NCBI GenBank assembly: GCA_900321605.1
Contig: ONWR01000005.1
Span: 1 to 39,408 of the forward strand
Source: an uncultured Bacteroidales bacterium
GTDB taxonomy: Bacteria > Bacteroidota > Bacteroidia > Bacteroidales > Paludibacteraceae
Length of the DNA: 39,408 nt
Direction of reading: 5' to 3'
Made by a program: the position numbers and the translations under genes. Below are positions 8,044 to 17,445 of the stretch, in pieces. Below the pieces are notes generated by a model that searched no databases, was not told where the DNA came from, and saw only the letters and a program-made list of their open reading frames with translations. The number at the start of each line of letters is the position of its first letter. Position 1 is the stretch's first letter.

Positions 8044-9442
8044 CATTCGCGCGACTGACACTATCTCGGTCATAAGGGCAGGGCAGGGCAGTGATACTAT
8101 CTCCTGCACAACGAGCAGGACTCAGGCTGTCCAGATGAAAATCATAATACACGTATTCCTTGTATTTGAAATACGTATTGCGGAAAACGGCTTTGTCCGT
8201 TTTCTGCCAATACGTGTTGTTCTCAGCGTGTGGAACCGCAAGGCTGTCGGTCTTCAGATAATTGCCGATGAAAGAGCCGGTATAGTATTGGTCAAAGGGC
8301 GTAGCCACTACCAGTTGGTTAGCACGCATTCCGGTGACGATACAGTTACGGAACGAGGTGACGGTAGCCGGTTTCTCTTTGCTCAGATTATCGATATAGA
8401 CTGCCGCGGTGTTCTCGTTTACGGCAGACTGAATACGCACGTCCGTATTGCCGAAATAAGAGGCAACCGTCGTATGGAGGAAGTCATGCTTACCACCTGC
8501 GCAATACACGCAGTACGAAGCACAGTTACTGATTTCGGTATTGACCACTTTCGCGTTCGTACGAACCAGCACAAGTCCGTAGAGCGTGTGATTATGAATA
8601 CGGCAAGCATTGAGCGTCAGTTGCGGCAGCGCGCCCTCGTTGAAGCCGGCACAATAGAGACCGACGTTACCGGACAATATATCCACATATTCGAATCGCC
8701 ATGTACGCGAAGTCTCGGCTTGCAGGTAGAAGCCATTCCAACTACCGCCCGCATAGAGGTAAGGTACGTCTTTGAAGAGGTAGTCCAAACGGTCACCACG
8801 AATAACAATCGGTTTGTCCTTGGTTCCCACTGCATTGACGTTTCCCAACGCAATGATACATGCTCCGGAGTGCATATAGACCGTAGCTCCCGGGCGTATG
8901 GTCAGCGTGCCTTCCACCACCAAGGTATCGTAGATAAGCGTCGGTTTGGAGGCAGAGAGGGTACAAATGATTTTTGAGGTACGTCCGCAGCCGGGTTTAC
9001 CGATACGCGTCACGTCCTGTCCGTACGCCTCCAGATGGATGTCCTGCGTAGCATCGTTGGCGAGATGAAAACGCAGCCGGTCGGTTACCAAAACAGGCAG
9101 GTTGCTTTTGGTGGTGTCGATATCCGTACGGACGAAGACAAAGAGACTGTCTCCGCCGTTGAGCGTTATGTCCTTCAGCTGCGACAAGTCGGCTTCTCCG
9201 TCCACGTTGATGCGGAACGAAGTACCATCATCTAACCATATACGGTTGATGCGGAGGGCGTTTTTATTGCGGTTATAGACCATGATCTGCGCAGTAGCAC
9301 TACCTTGCGCCGTGAAGACGGTATCAAAATGAAGTGTGTCGCACGAGAAGGTGAGACGCAATGAAGGATCATTGCTCACCTTGTACTCGCGGCAACTTAC
9401 CAACGCGCTGATGGATACTATGAGAAGGAGGAGCTTACGCAT
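8006..9442 (-). CDS. Surface or periplasmic lipoprotein with predicted right-handed beta-helix
   Basis: 478 residues. The lipobox is LVSC with Cys17. The middle section shows short repeated strands (LIYDTLVVEGTLTIRPGATVYM, GLYCAGFNEGALPQLTLNAC, YGLVLVRTNAKVVNTEISNC) typical of parallel beta-helix proteins. The C-terminus PDAGCYQYQ resembles the ends of Bacteroidetes choice-of-anchor/pectate-lyase-like proteins. No catalytic motif is evident. It starts immediately after the stop codon of the PorT-like gene (TAA directly followed by ATG), so the two are coupled. Ligand and function are unknown. Confidence 0.75.
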   Translation of the reverse strand: MRKLLLLIVSISALVSCREYKVSNDPSLRLTFSCDTLHFDTVFTAQGSATAQIMVYNRNKNALRINRIWLDDGTSFRINVDGEADLSQLKDITLNGGDSLFVFVRTDIDTTKSNLPVLVTDRLRFHLANDATQDIHLEAYGQDVTRIGKPGCGRTSKIICTLSASKPTLIYDTLVVEGTLTIRPGATVYMHSGACIIALGNVNAVGTKDKPIVIRGDRLDYLFKDVPYLYAGGSWNGFYLQAETSRTWRFEYVDILSGNVGLYCAGFNEGALPQLTLNACRIHNHTLYGLVLVRTNAKVVNTEISNCASYCVYCAGGKHDFLHTTVASYFGNTDVRIQSAVNENTAAVYIDNLSKEKPATVTSFRNCIVTGMRANQLVVATPFDQYYTGSFIGNYLKTDSLAVPHAENNTYWQKTDKAVFRNTYFKYKEYVYYDFHLDSLSPARCAGDSITALPCPYDRDSVSRANVKPDAGCYQYQP

Positions 9443-10195
9443 TTATTCGAAATTGAAGGTCAGACATATACTATGACTCGTGAGTTTCTGGAGGGCGTCG
9501 GTATAGAAGGCATCTTGCGGTGCTAACTCCATACGTCCGTCAGAAGGGTAGAGTTGGTTTCCGAAGCCTATTCGGTACGTGATCTCGGGGCAGAACTTAA
9601 ACCAACGGAAATATAAATCCACACCAAATCCGACCTCGCAGAAATAGTCCATCATCTTGAGTAAGACCGGTTTGTCGCGGTCACGGCTCACGTTGAAGCT
9701 GACGCCTCCGCCGCCGATGACGTACGGACGGTAGTTACCTTCGCGTGCTGCCGACCATTTGAGCAGCAGAGGCAGGTAAACCGGCATAGCCAACACGTCA
9801 ATATGTTTGCCGAACTTACCGGGTGTGCCCTGTACGGGATTGCCGGACTCGGTCTTGTAATTGAGTGTGCGGCTTGTGAACATGATACCCGGACAGAAAC
9901 GCAAGTTCAGGTATTTGCACAAACGCAGGTCGCTGATGAAACCCACGTGGAAACCCGGCAGAAGTGTACTCACTCGTGCGTGGTAAATCTCCGTCTCACC
10001 GGTAATCGGGTTCGCTATGGGTATCTCACTGTCCGTCACGCTGAACGTAGAGAAGTTCAGACCTAATTGGAAACCGATATGCACTAACCGGTCATCGATG
10101 TACGGCTTATTCTGTGCCTGCTGTGCCCATAACGGAGCGCATAGTGCCGAAAATACCGTACACAATCCTATTACTATGTATCTATATTTTTTCAA
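9443..10195 (-). CDS. porT: PorT-like outer-membrane barrel (type IX secretion)
   Basis: 250 residues with signal peptide ending near WAQQAQ. Stretches such as RLVHIGFQLGLNFSTFSV, GFHVGFISDLRLCKYLNLRFCPGIMF, MPVYLPLLLKW and YFCEVGFGVDLYFRWFKFCPEITY match my memory of PorT/SprT, an eight-strand barrel protein needed for the type IX secretion system. The start is TTG (complement of 10193-10195); the upstream in-frame codon before it is preceded by a stop, and only this start keeps the signal peptide. The TTG is part of a heptamer array. No other T9SS gene is in the window except possibly the GldF-like one. Confidence 0.75.
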   Translation of the reverse strand: MKKYRYIVIGLCTVFSALCAPLWAQQAQNKPYIDDRLVHIGFQLGLNFSTFSVTDSEIPIANPITGETEIYHARVSTLLPGFHVGFISDLRLCKYLNLRFCPGIMFTSRTLNYKTESGNPVQGTPGKFGKHIDVLAMPVYLPLLLKWSAAREGNYRPYVIGGGGVSFNVSRDRDKPVLLKMMDYFCEVGFGVDLYFRWFKFCPEITYRIGFGNQLYPSDGRMELAPQDAFYTDALQKLTSHSICLTFNFE

Positions 10196-10227
10196 ATTTC
10201 AAATTTCAAATTTCAAATCTCAACTAT
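10193..10227. repeat. Heptamer array, CAAATTT family, 5 units (35 bp)
   Basis: Units CAAATTT x3, CAAATCT, CAACTAT. It spans the whole gap between two minus-strand genes. Its first unit contains the TTG start of the porT-like gene and its last unit the TAG stop of the receptor gene. Confidence 0.95.
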
Positions 10228-12791
10228 TCCTCCATATTACTGTTTCCGCTATCATCGAAATCATCGTTACCGCCTAAGTCTCCTTCCGGTCTGCTACGAC
10301 GTTTGCCGCTTTGGTTACCGAAGTTATAGGTCACGGTGAAACTGATCGAACGGCTATGCCATCTGTTCTCGCTGAACTGCCAGAAGCCTTCGCCCCACGT
10401 AGTGTTACGACGAGCACGGCTATCCAAGAGGTCGCGTACGTTAAGCGCAAGAGCCAACTGTTTGTTCAAGAGGGTGTAACGCAGACCAATATCAATGGAG
10501 TAGCTATGACTTGTGGTTCCTTGTGCTACCACACGCGGCGAACGGTACATTCCCGTTAACTGACCGCTGAAATTCTTGGTAAACAGGAACTGCGCATTGA
10601 TACGAACCGAGCCTGCGAAGATGTTCTGTCCCGACAGGTTGACGGGTATTGTGTCGCCTTGGTGGAACATGGTCTCATGCACGGCTCCGACGTTGTTCCA
10701 ATAGAAATTGGCACTGGTGGTGAGTTGCAGCAACTCGCCGAAGAGGCGGTTCTTGGCTACCACTTCGATACCCAATTCCTGACGTTTGGCTACGTTGAGA
10801 TATGTATTCTTCATCGTTTTGCCGTCCATGTATTTGATGTTCTGCACAGCTCCCTCACGGTATTTCCAGAAGACTCCGGCAGAGAGGGTGTGGCGTTCCC
10901 AAGTCTTGAGGTAGTTCAGCTCCAAGTTGTTGGAATAAGCAGGAAGCAAGTCCACGTTACCGTAACTGATGTTCGTACTATCACTCATGTCCATACGCGG
11001 GTTGATCTGATGTCCCCAAGGACGATTGACACGGCGGGTATAGTTGAGTTGCAACTCATGTCCGTGTCCGAAATCATAGCTGATATACGCACTTGGGAAG
11101 AGTTGGAAATATGCGGTATCCTTCTTTCCCGGGAAGGGTGCATAGGAATCCTTAACGGCTCCATTGCCATCTTTATACTCCGAATCGAGGTGACGCATGT
11201 AGTACTCACCGCGCAAACCAACTTGTATGGACAGTTTGTCCCAGAAACGGTTGCCGTACGTCAAATAGATAGCGTGGTTTTGCGTAAGTCCTCGAAAATC
11301 AGCGTAGTACGGGTACAACTCACCTGTGTGATTGCCGTCGGCATCATCGTTATAAGCATCTGCGTAATTGCTGCTCCAACTTCGGGTGTAGTTATAACCG
11401 GCTTCCAAACGGCTCTGCTTCGTCGGTTTCCATTCGTAGTCGGCTTTGATGTCGATGCTGCGATCTTTGTTACGGGTCGTCTGGCTCTGATAATTCGTCT
11501 TTTCTGTCGGAAAACGCTCTGTCTGACGGTAGTCCAAGTCCTGATTCCAACTGAATTCGTTGTACGTACTGCTCACTTGCAGTTTATGGTTGTCTTGCTC
11601 GAAGGTATAATCCAAGGTGGCATTTCCTCCCGGATGACTACCAACGCCCGATTGATAGCGCTCAAAGTCGCGTGTTGTGTTGCCGGCTTTGTCCGTAAGC
11701 AAGTATGTACGGGTGTTGGTGTTTCTGTTATTGAACACCTTCGGGTCGCTTACCATACCGAATCCCGAGACGCCGATGGTGTGACCTTGCGCTACATGGA
11801 AATTGAGTCCGGCACGAGCGAACATTCCACCGCCTTGGTGTTTCTGGACACCCTCTTGCTCCAAATGGCTCTTAATCAAGGTACTATCCAATTTCTTGCT
11901 ACCTGTTCTGGTGAGGTCATAACGGTCGGTTTTGCTACCACCATTACTGGTGTGATAGCGGTAACCGACGTTGAAATAGCCGTCCATGATACCGGAGTTG
12001 AAATTGATATTAAAGCCCACGTTAGCCCCCGGAGGGGTATTCCAAGGCTTGGCAAGCGAGTAGTCGATGCCGGCTTGTACGGAACCGTAATAACCTGCGG
12101 CACGATCTTTCTTCATGACCAGATTGATGATACCCGAAGTGCCCTCCGGGCTGTATTTGGCAGAGGGATTCGTGATCAGCTCAATCTTCTCGATCGTTCC
12201 GGCAGGCATCTGCTGGAGTACTTGTCCGCGGTTCTCGGAATTGAGTCCTGCGGGTTTGCCGTTGATCCAGATCTCCACATCCTCGGAGTTACGCAAAGAG
12301 ATGTTTCCTTCCTGATCGACATCTACGGACGGGATGTTCTCCAAGATCTCCGAGACGCTGGCTCCTGCCGAAGCAATATTCTGATCCACGGTGAATACTT
12401 TCTTATCCAGTTCAAAACGCATCGAGCTGCCTTGTGCCACCACTTCTACGTCTTGAAGCGTTTGTGCATCTTCTTTGAGCGCAATACGTCCCACGTTCAT
12501 CGGCACTCCGGCTACTTTGATGGTCTTGCGTTGCTCGCTGTAACCCATAAATGAAACGACCAGCGTGTAGTTGCCGTTCTTGAGATCCAGTGTGAAGTTT
12601 CCTTTCTCATCGGTAATAGTACCGGTGACAAGCTCTCTTTGCGTATTGTCGCCTTGTACTTTCTCGACGCTGACATTGGCAAAGTCAATCGCTTGCTTTG
12701 TTCCTGCGTCAATAACTCTTCCTGTTATCTCCACTGCCATGACGCAGAGCGTACTCATTGTCAGCCATATGATAGAGAATAGTCGTTTCAT
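10224..12791 (-). CDS. TonB-dependent receptor / outer-membrane beta-barrel family (OMP_b-brl_3)
   Basis: 855 residues from the ATG complementary to 12789-12791, which begins the signal peptide MKRLFSIIWLTMSTLCVMA; a longer frame upstream adds 34 basic residues overlapping aroQ and is rejected. After the signal comes a carboxypeptidase-like regulatory domain (about 20-105: GRVIDAGTKQAIDFANVSV...), then a plug (about 130-230: ASVSEILENIPSVDVDQEGNISLR, IEKIELITNPSAKYSPEGTSGIINLVMKK) and a C-terminal 22-strand-type barrel. It imports an unknown substrate across the outer membrane. No SusD partner is adjacent, so it is not a classical polysaccharide locus. Confidence 0.88.
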   Translation of the reverse strand: MKRLFSIIWLTMSTLCVMAVEITGRVIDAGTKQAIDFANVSVEKVQGDNTQRELVTGTITDEKGNFTLDLKNGNYTLVVSFMGYSEQRKTIKVAGVPMNVGRIALKEDAQTLQDVEVVAQGSSMRFELDKKVFTVDQNIASAGASVSEILENIPSVDVDQEGNISLRNSEDVEIWINGKPAGLNSENRGQVLQQMPAGTIEKIELITNPSAKYSPEGTSGIINLVMKKDRAAGYYGSVQAGIDYSLAKPWNTPPGANVGFNINFNSGIMDGYFNVGYRYHTSNGGSKTDRYDLTRTGSKKLDSTLIKSHLEQEGVQKHQGGGMFARAGLNFHVAQGHTIGVSGFGMVSDPKVFNNRNTNTRTYLLTDKAGNTTRDFERYQSGVGSHPGGNATLDYTFEQDNHKLQVSSTYNEFSWNQDLDYRQTERFPTEKTNYQSQTTRNKDRSIDIKADYEWKPTKQSRLEAGYNYTRSWSSNYADAYNDDADGNHTGELYPYYADFRGLTQNHAIYLTYGNRFWDKLSIQVGLRGEYYMRHLDSEYKDGNGAVKDSYAPFPGKKDTAYFQLFPSAYISYDFGHGHELQLNYTRRVNRPWGHQINPRMDMSDSTNISYGNVDLLPAYSNNLELNYLKTWERHTLSAGVFWKYREGAVQNIKYMDGKTMKNTYLNVAKRQELGIEVVAKNRLFGELLQLTTSANFYWNNVGAVHETMFHQGDTIPVNLSGQNIFAGSVRINAQFLFTKNFSGQLTGMYRSPRVVAQGTTSHSYSIDIGLRYTLLNKQLALALNVRDLLDSRARRNTTWGEGFWQFSENRWHSRSISFTVTYNFGNQSGKRRSRPEGDLGGNDDFDDSGNSNMEE

Positions 12792-12811
12792 AAACAGTTT
12801 AACCTTTTTGT

Positions 12812-13288
12812 TTAAGCCTTGACGTTCTCCAAAAGCCATTCCACCGCTTCTGAATATCCGTTTGTGCCTTTTCCTATAATTGTATGTGCGCACACGTCCG
12901 TGAGCAGGCTCTGTTGCCGGAACGGTTCGCGTTTTGTAATGTCGCTTATATGTACTTCCACTACCGGTATACGGCTGTCCTCAACGGCATCGCGCAGCGC
13001 TACACTCGTGTGGGTGTAGCCGCCCGCGTTGAGTACGATACCAAGATATTGGTCGTTAGTCGTTGGTCGTTGGTCGTTGGTCGTTGGTCCAGTCAGGGCC
13101 TCGTTGGCTTCCTGAATCCAGTCTATCAGGTCACCCTCGTGGTTCGATTGACGGTATAGGAAATGGGTATCCCGCCAGCGTCGCTGGATATCCAACAAAA
13201 TCTGTGCCATTGTGCGCGTACCATATATATCAGGCGCGCGTAAACCCAAACGGTTCAGATTCGGTCCGTTGAGAATTAAAATTTTCAA
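12812..13288 (-). CDS. aroQ: Type II 3-dehydroquinate dehydratase with embedded heptamer array
   Basis: Third step of the shikimate pathway. The motifs LILNGPNLNRLGLRAPDIYG (catalytic Tyr22), QSNHEGDLIDWI, IVLNAGGYTHTSVALRDA and VVEVHISDITKREPFR are complete. Residues 67-80 (GPTTNDQRPTTNDQ) have no counterpart in ordinary AroQ and are exactly encoded by six heptamers at 13049-13090 (42 bp, so in frame). The insert falls in the loop before the strand carrying NAGGYTHTS. The start is TTG (complement of 13286-13288) and lies in another array. It is co-directional with rho upstream and the receptor downstream. Family certain; effect of the insert unknown. Confidence 0.93.
   Translation of the reverse strand: MKILILNGPNLNRLGLRAPDIYGTRTMAQILLDIQRRWRDTHFLYRQSNHEGDLIDWIQEANEALTGPTTNDQRPTTNDQYLGIVLNAGGYTHTSVALRDAVEDSRIPVVEVHISDITKREPFRQQSLLTDVCAHTIIGKGTNGYSEAVEWLLENVKA
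13049..13090. repeat. In-frame heptamer array TTGGTCG inside aroQ, 6 units (42 bp)
   Basis: Units TTGGTCG, TTAGTCG, TTGGTCG x3, TTGGTCC. Read on the aroQ strand it encodes GPTTNDQRPTTNDQ (residues 67-80). Confidence 0.97.
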
Positions 13289-13320
13289 TTATCAATTATC
13301 AATTATCAATCATCAATCAT
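13286..13320. repeat. Heptamer array, CAATTAT family, 5 units (35 bp)
   Basis: Units CAATTAT x3, CAATCAT x2. It is the entire junction between rho and aroQ: the first unit contains the TTG start of aroQ and the last the TGA stop of rho. Confidence 0.96.
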
Positions 13321-15083
13321 CTTGCTCCGTTAACAGCCAAGAGGAACTCGTCATTGTCCTGCGTACGCTCCATATAGGCTTTGAGTTTCTCCATCGCTTC
13401 CTGACCGTTCATGTCGCTGAGTTGCTTGCGGATCTGCCACATGCGGCTCAGTACGTCTGCCGGTAAGAGCAGGTCGTCACGACGGGTGCTCGAAGCAGGT
13501 ATATCCACAGCCGGGAAGATGCGGCGGTTAGCAAGCTTACGATCAAGCTGCAACTCCATGTTACCGGTTCCTTTGAACTCCTCAAAGATGAGGTCGTCCA
13601 TCTTCGAACCTGTCTCGGTAAGAGCTGTAGCGATGATGGTGAGACTACCGCCGTTCTCGATGTTACGAGCAGCTCCGAAGAAACGTTTTGGCTTGTGAAG
13701 CGCTTGAGCTTCCACACCACCGGAGAGCACTTTTCCGCTCGAAGGAGCTACGGTGTTGTATGCACGAGCCAGACGGGTGATAGAGTCGAGTAGGATGACT
13801 ACGTCGTGTCCGCTCTCCACCAGACGTTTGGCTTTCTCGTGAACGATATTCGCTACGCGAACGTGGTTCTCGGCAGGCTCATCAAAGGTCGAAGCGATCA
13901 CTTCGGCATCGACGCTACGAGCCATGTCGGTCACCTCCTCCGGACGCTCATCGATGAGCAGAACGATCATATAGACTTCGGGGTTGTTTTTCAGAATAGC
14001 GTTTGCTAACTCCTTGAGCAGCACGGTCTTACCGGTCTTCGGCTGCGCAACAATGAGTCCACGTTGACCCTTACCAATAGGCGAGAAAAGGTCAATCATA
14101 CGGACGCTGAGCGAGTCGTTATGACCCGTACAGAGTTTGAATTTCTGATCAGGGAAGAGCGGCGTGAGGTTCTCAAAAGCGACACGTCTCTTAGCGAGTT
14201 CAGGCGACAGACCGTTGATGCGGATGACCTTGTCCATCGGGAAAAACTTATCCGGCTGCGGGTTCACGCGAATAGAGCACTCTACGGTGTCACCGGGTTT
14301 GAGTCCGTATTGACGCACCTGATCCTTGCTCACGTACACATCGTCCGGGCTTGGCAGGTAGTTATAATCCGCCGAGCGCAGGAATCCATATCCGTCCGGA
14401 GCTACTTCCAGCGTACCCATAGCAATCACGTTCTCGCCCAGATCCGGCATGACGAACTTCGTCTCTTCCTTCTCCTCTTCCTGTTCGAAAGGTATCTCTT
14501 CCTGTGCAGCAGGAGTCTCTTCTTTTACCACAGGTGCTTCTTCCGGAGCAACGGTCGCTGCCTCGGGTTGTACTTTCCTCGGTCTTCCGCGTTTCTTAGC
14601 CGGTTGCTCAACTACGGGAGCTTCGCTTGCGGCTTGTGGCTCTTGTGCCGGAGTCGGTACTTCTGCCTGCTCTGCGTTAACGGCTTCTGTTCTCACATCT
14701 TCTGCCATCGGCTTAGCAGCAATCACCGTCTTGTTGGGCTTGTGATTGTTTGCCTTGAGGTCTTCCTGCATCTTTGCCATCTCCTCTTTCTCGGAACCGA
14801 CAGTAGCTAAAACTTGTCCGCTCTTGAGGTTAGAGGTGTTCACCTTGGCAGCATTGCGTTTCACACCACGGGCACGCTCACGCTTACTGGGCAAACCAGC
14901 TGCCTCACGGGCATCCTCTTTAGCTTGAACCACTGCTGCGCGGTTGTCCGCTTGCGCGTCTAAGATAGCGTAACTGATCTCACGTAATGATTGGCTGCGT
15001 CGAGGTTTAAGACCCATACTAACCGCAATCTCACGTACTTCGTCGAGCGTCATACGCTCGAGTTTTTGTAATTCGTATTGCAT
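13317..15083 (-). CDS. rho: Transcription termination factor Rho with long disordered insert
   Basis: RNA helicase that ends transcription. 588 residues: N-terminal Rho_N domain (1-45), a Lys/Ala/Pro/Glu-rich linker (about 50-212) that includes an AT-hook-like KKRGRPRK (163-170) and an acidic stretch EEEKEE, a cold-shock RNA-binding domain (about 213-290), then the RecA-like ATPase with P-loop AQPKTGKT (346-353) and Walker [16 protein letters not shown]. The extra linker is typical of Bacteroidota Rho; in Bacteroides thetaiotaomicron this region has been reported to drive phase separation. A promoter at 15147-15178 serves it, and aroQ, the receptor, porT-like and lipoprotein genes follow closely. 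Confidence 0.96.
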   Translation of the reverse strand: MQYELQKLERMTLDEVREIAVSMGLKPRRSQSLREISYAILDAQADNRAAVVQAKEDAREAAGLPSKRERARGVKRNAAKVNTSNLKSGQVLATVGSEKEEMAKMQEDLKANNHKPNKTVIAAKPMAEDVRTEAVNAEQAEVPTPAQEPQAASEAPVVEQPAKKRGRPRKVQPEAATVAPEEAPVVKEETPAAQEEIPFEQEEEKEETKFVMPDLGENVIAMGTLEVAPDGYGFLRSADYNYLPSPDDVYVSKDQVRQYGLKPGDTVECSIRVNPQPDKFFPMDKVIRINGLSPELAKRRVAFENLTPLFPDQKFKLCTGHNDSLSVRMIDLFSPIGKGQRGLIVAQPKTGKTVLLKELANAILKNNPEVYMIVLLIDERPEEVTDMARSVDAEVIASTFDEPAENHVRVANIVHEKAKRLVESGHDVVILLDSITRLARAYNTVAPSSGKVLSGGVEAQALHKPKRFFGAARNIENGGSLTIIATALTETGSKMDDLIFEEFKGTGNMELQLDRKLANRRIFPAVDIPASSTRRDDLLLPADVLSRMWQIRKQLSDMNGQEAMEKLKAYMERTQDNDEFLLAVNGAR

Positions 15084-15146
15084 AAATCAAATAATAAATT
15101 TTCTTGGAAAATTCAAAAAAAAGAATGCCTTTTTTCAAATCGGGTG

Positions 15147-15178
15147 CAAAGTTACAACTTTTTTTTTACATATGCAAA
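15147..15178 (-). promoter_or_regulatory. Promoter for rho
   Basis: Minus-strand TTTG (complement of 15175-15178), an A-rich spacer of 20 nt, TAACTTTG (complement of 15147-15154) and GCACCCGATTTG at the start region. Confidence 0.86.
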
Positions 15179-15400
15179 TAAAAAGTGAAAAAATATTGAC
15201 CTTTTGCGATTTTGGGCTATAATTGATGGACGATTGAAACTGAAAATATGCGTCATTTTGAGTGCCTTAAAATTGTTTGTAATTGTTTGTATATGAGGTA
15301 GTTATATGCTGTTTATAGTTAGTATGGTCTAGGATACCTCTGTTCCGAGTCTTTAGTAGTCCCTTTTTAGGTCTGTTTTGAAGGTTAGGGGGGTAGTGGA
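15179..15400. other. Non-coding spacer between apbE and rho
   Basis: Together with 15084-15178 this leaves about 360 bp without a gene. I see the rho promoter, a directly repeated TTGTTTGTAA-like string near 15275-15290, and the octamer array at the right edge. No credible small gene or terminator was found. Confidence 0.6.
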
Positions 15401-15456
15401 GTGGATTAGTGGATTAGAGGATTAGAGGATTAGAGGATTAGTGGGTTAGTGGGTGA
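15401..15456. repeat. Octamer array GWGGATTA, 7 units (56 bp) overlapping the end of apbE
   Basis: Units GTGGATTA x2, GAGGATTA x3, GTGGGTTA, GTGGGTGA. The apbE stop codon (complement of 15446-15448) lies in unit 6, so the last residues of ApbE are encoded by the array. Confidence 0.93.
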
Positions 15457-16528
15457 GTGTCCAGTTTGGAGAGGTGAGGGTAATGAGGGTGTCGGATTGC
15501 GCGGATGAAGGGGACGCAGATTGCGTGGATGAATGGGACGCAGATTGTGCGGATGAAGGGGACGCAGATTGTGCGACGATGAGGTAACAGGCGGCATCAC
15601 CGGCACGTTGAATGAGATCGAGGGCTTCTTCTGCTCCCAGGACCATACAGGCTGTAGCCAAAGCGTCGGCACGCATACACGAGGAGCTGACGACTGTTGC
15701 GCTAAGGAGGGAGTGTTGTACCGGATAGCCGGTTCGCGGATCAATGGTGTGACTGCGACGAACGGAACCATCGTAATAGAAATTGCGGTAGTTACCGCTG
15801 GTAGCCATGCAGATGTCTGAAACGGCAAGAATCTCTTGGAGTTCTTCCTGCGCACCTTCGTTGTTGAGGTTTGGTTTGGTGATACCAATACGCCATGGTT
15901 CCCCTTTGGCGTTGATGCCATGTGCGACTACTTCTCCGCCTATGTCCACGAGGTAGTTGTCACAACCGTTTGCACGGAGGACGGAAGCTATCATGTCGCA
16001 GGCTTGTCCTTTAGCAACAGCTCCGCCGTCAATCTGTACACGCGGGTCGGACTTAAGTACATGGTGATCAATGAGTTGCACTTTGTTGAAGCCCACAAAT
16101 GCGCGTAGCGAATCGATGGTCTGAGTGCAGATGGACGCTATTTGGTCGGATTTTCTACCAAAGCCGAACGCTTTGACCAAAGGAGCAACGGTAATGTCAA
16201 ATGCTCCGTTGGAGAGGGTATAGACCCGTTCTGCTTCCGCCCACATGGTCTCGAAAGCGGTGTTAGTGAGGGTGTCACGGTTTGCGTTGACGGCAGAGAG
16301 GATAGAGTGAGGATTGAAAAGGCTTAGGCTGTTGTCAAACTCGGTAAAAGCGGCTTTGATGCTGTCTTCGAGATCCGCAGTAGCTTCGTAACGGATGTTA
16401 TAATAGGTTCCGAAGACTTTACCTTGGTTATGGTAGTACGACGATTTGGGAGCTTCATCGAGCCCCCAAATCAAAATCGCACATACGACGACGCCTAATA
16501 AGGCGGTTATGGTCTTTCTTTTATCCAT
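15446..16528 (-). CDS. apbE: FAD:protein FMN transferase (ApbE) with repeat-derived C-terminal tail
   Basis: Covalently attaches FMN to Thr/Ser of target flavoproteins outside the cytoplasm. 360 residues: a single N-terminal membrane segment (ITALLGVVVCAILIWGL), then GTYYNIRYEAT, IDGGAVAKGQACDMIASVL, YLVDIGGEVVAHG and the C-terminal SHTIDPRTGYPV with metal-binding Asp. The conserved enzyme ends near residue 325. The tail holds 8-residue repeats QSASPSSA encoded by 24-bp repeats, then array-encoded LTH. Its start overlaps by one base the stop of the upstream barrel gene, so it is coupled to it. Its flavoprotein target is not in the window. Confidence 0.92.
   Translation of the reverse strand: MDKRKTITALLGVVVCAILIWGLDEAPKSSYYHNQGKVFGTYYNIRYEATADLEDSIKAAFTEFDNSLSLFNPHSILSAVNANRDTLTNTAFETMWAEAERVYTLSNGAFDITVAPLVKAFGFGRKSDQIASICTQTIDSLRAFVGFNKVQLIDHHVLKSDPRVQIDGGAVAKGQACDMIASVLRANGCDNYLVDIGGEVVAHGINAKGEPWRIGITKPNLNNEGAQEELQEILAVSDICMATSGNYRNFYYDGSVRRSHTIDPRTGYPVQHSLLSATVVSSSCMRADALATACMVLGAEEALDLIQRAGDAACYLIVAQSASPSSAQSASHSSTQSASPSSAQSDTLITLTSPNWTLTH
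15501..15572. repeat. Three 24-bp direct repeats in apbE
   Basis: Units at 15501-15524, 15525-15548 and 15549-15572 differ at one to four positions. In the apbE frame they give repeated QSASPSS(A/T). The string resembles the CGCAGATTGCGCGGAT-type repeats common in Bacteroidota intergenic DNA. Confidence 0.9.
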
Positions 16529-17409
16529 TAGAACCAGAATCCAAGACCGATAGTACCATTCAAGCGCTGAGAAGCACCCAGTTTGTAATCACCGGCAGTC
16601 CAAGCAAAGCAGTTGTCTTTGTTGATCTCCCACGTATTGATGCTACCCAAAGCGAAGAGCTCAATGTCCACGATCTCAGCTACGTTCCATGTTTTGCCGA
16701 GACGAAGCGAGATGTTGTTGACCGCAAATTTTCCTTCGTAGTCGGTATAGAGACTCTTCCAAGGAGTGAAACCGAGAGCTATAGCGAGTGTGATGTCGTG
16801 CTCGAACTCTGCTTCGTAACCAGCCTCGATATAGGTTGACCAAGCGCGTTTCGCTTTTACGTCACCATTACTGTACTCCTTATAGTACACGTCGTTTCCG
16901 GCAACCATCATGTGCCAGTCCACGTAGAGACCTTTGGCTTTGCAGAAATCACCAAAACGGAGTCCGACCATTACCTCGGTCTGGCTACCACCATCGTCCT
17001 CCAGTTTGGAGAAGAACGGAGTGCCGCCAAAATAGTAGTAATGAGTCATTCCAAGAGCAAGACCGTACACACGGAGGTTCACGGAGAAGTCCACTTCGGG
17101 AACGAAATAGGTGTTCGGGTTCATGTCATTCTCATCGGGATTCGGACGACCTTTGCGGAACACCCAGTCCGATGCACCAACATTACCCCACACATTGACA
17201 TCGAACTGCACTTTATCGGCAAGCGATACGAAACCGACCGATACGCTTGGTTGCAGACTCAAACCACCATTGTAGAGACCACGCCAGATATAGGAACTAA
17301 CTACCTCTGCTCCGGCTTCATAGGTGAAACGAGCTTTCGGGCTGCTTTCTTCAGCCATTACTGTTGCCGCCATGAGAACAGCGGCAAAAAGAGTAAAAAA
17401 TTTCTTCAT
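16528..17409 (-). CDS. Outer-membrane barrel protein with SYIWRG motif (Gcw_chp/TorF-like), copy 2
   Basis: 293 residues from the ATG complementary to 17407-17409 (MKKFFTLFAAVLMAATVMA signal peptide); a TTG four codons upstream is the alternative. Repeated amphipathic strands and the N-terminal motif VVSSYIWRGLYNGG match the putative porin family Gcw_chp (PF09694). It ends with the aromatic residues expected for BAM recognition (LGFWF). It is clearly a paralogue of the neighbouring barrel (shared YxWRGxYxGG, NVGxxDWxFR, FTPWKSxYTxxxGxFAVxNIxxxLxKxW). Substrate unknown. Confidence 0.78.
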   Translation of the reverse strand: MKKFFTLFAAVLMAATVMAEESSPKARFTYEAGAEVVSSYIWRGLYNGGLSLQPSVSVGFVSLADKVQFDVNVWGNVGASDWVFRKGRPNPDENDMNPNTYFVPEVDFSVNLRVYGLALGMTHYYYFGGTPFFSKLEDDGGSQTEVMVGLRFGDFCKAKGLYVDWHMMVAGNDVYYKEYSNGDVKAKRAWSTYIEAGYEAEFEHDITLAIALGFTPWKSLYTDYEGKFAVNNISLRLGKTWNVAEIVDIELFALGSINTWEINKDNCFAWTAGDYKLGASQRLNGTIGLGFWF

Positions 17410-17445
17410 TGTTTGTACCAAAAATGTTTGTTATTGTTATTTATT

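Noticed and set aside
10659-12554. A 631-codon open frame antisense to the TonB-dependent receptor, and similar long antisense frames opposite pheT, gcvP and the lipoprotein gene.
   Set aside because: They mirror real genes, have no recognisable domains or promoters, and follow from codon bias of the true strand.
10224-13288. The receptor as a SusC-type glycan importer of a polysaccharide utilisation locus.
   Set aside because: No SusD-like lipoprotein or glycoside hydrolase is adjacent; the neighbours are aroQ, rho and a PorT-like gene.
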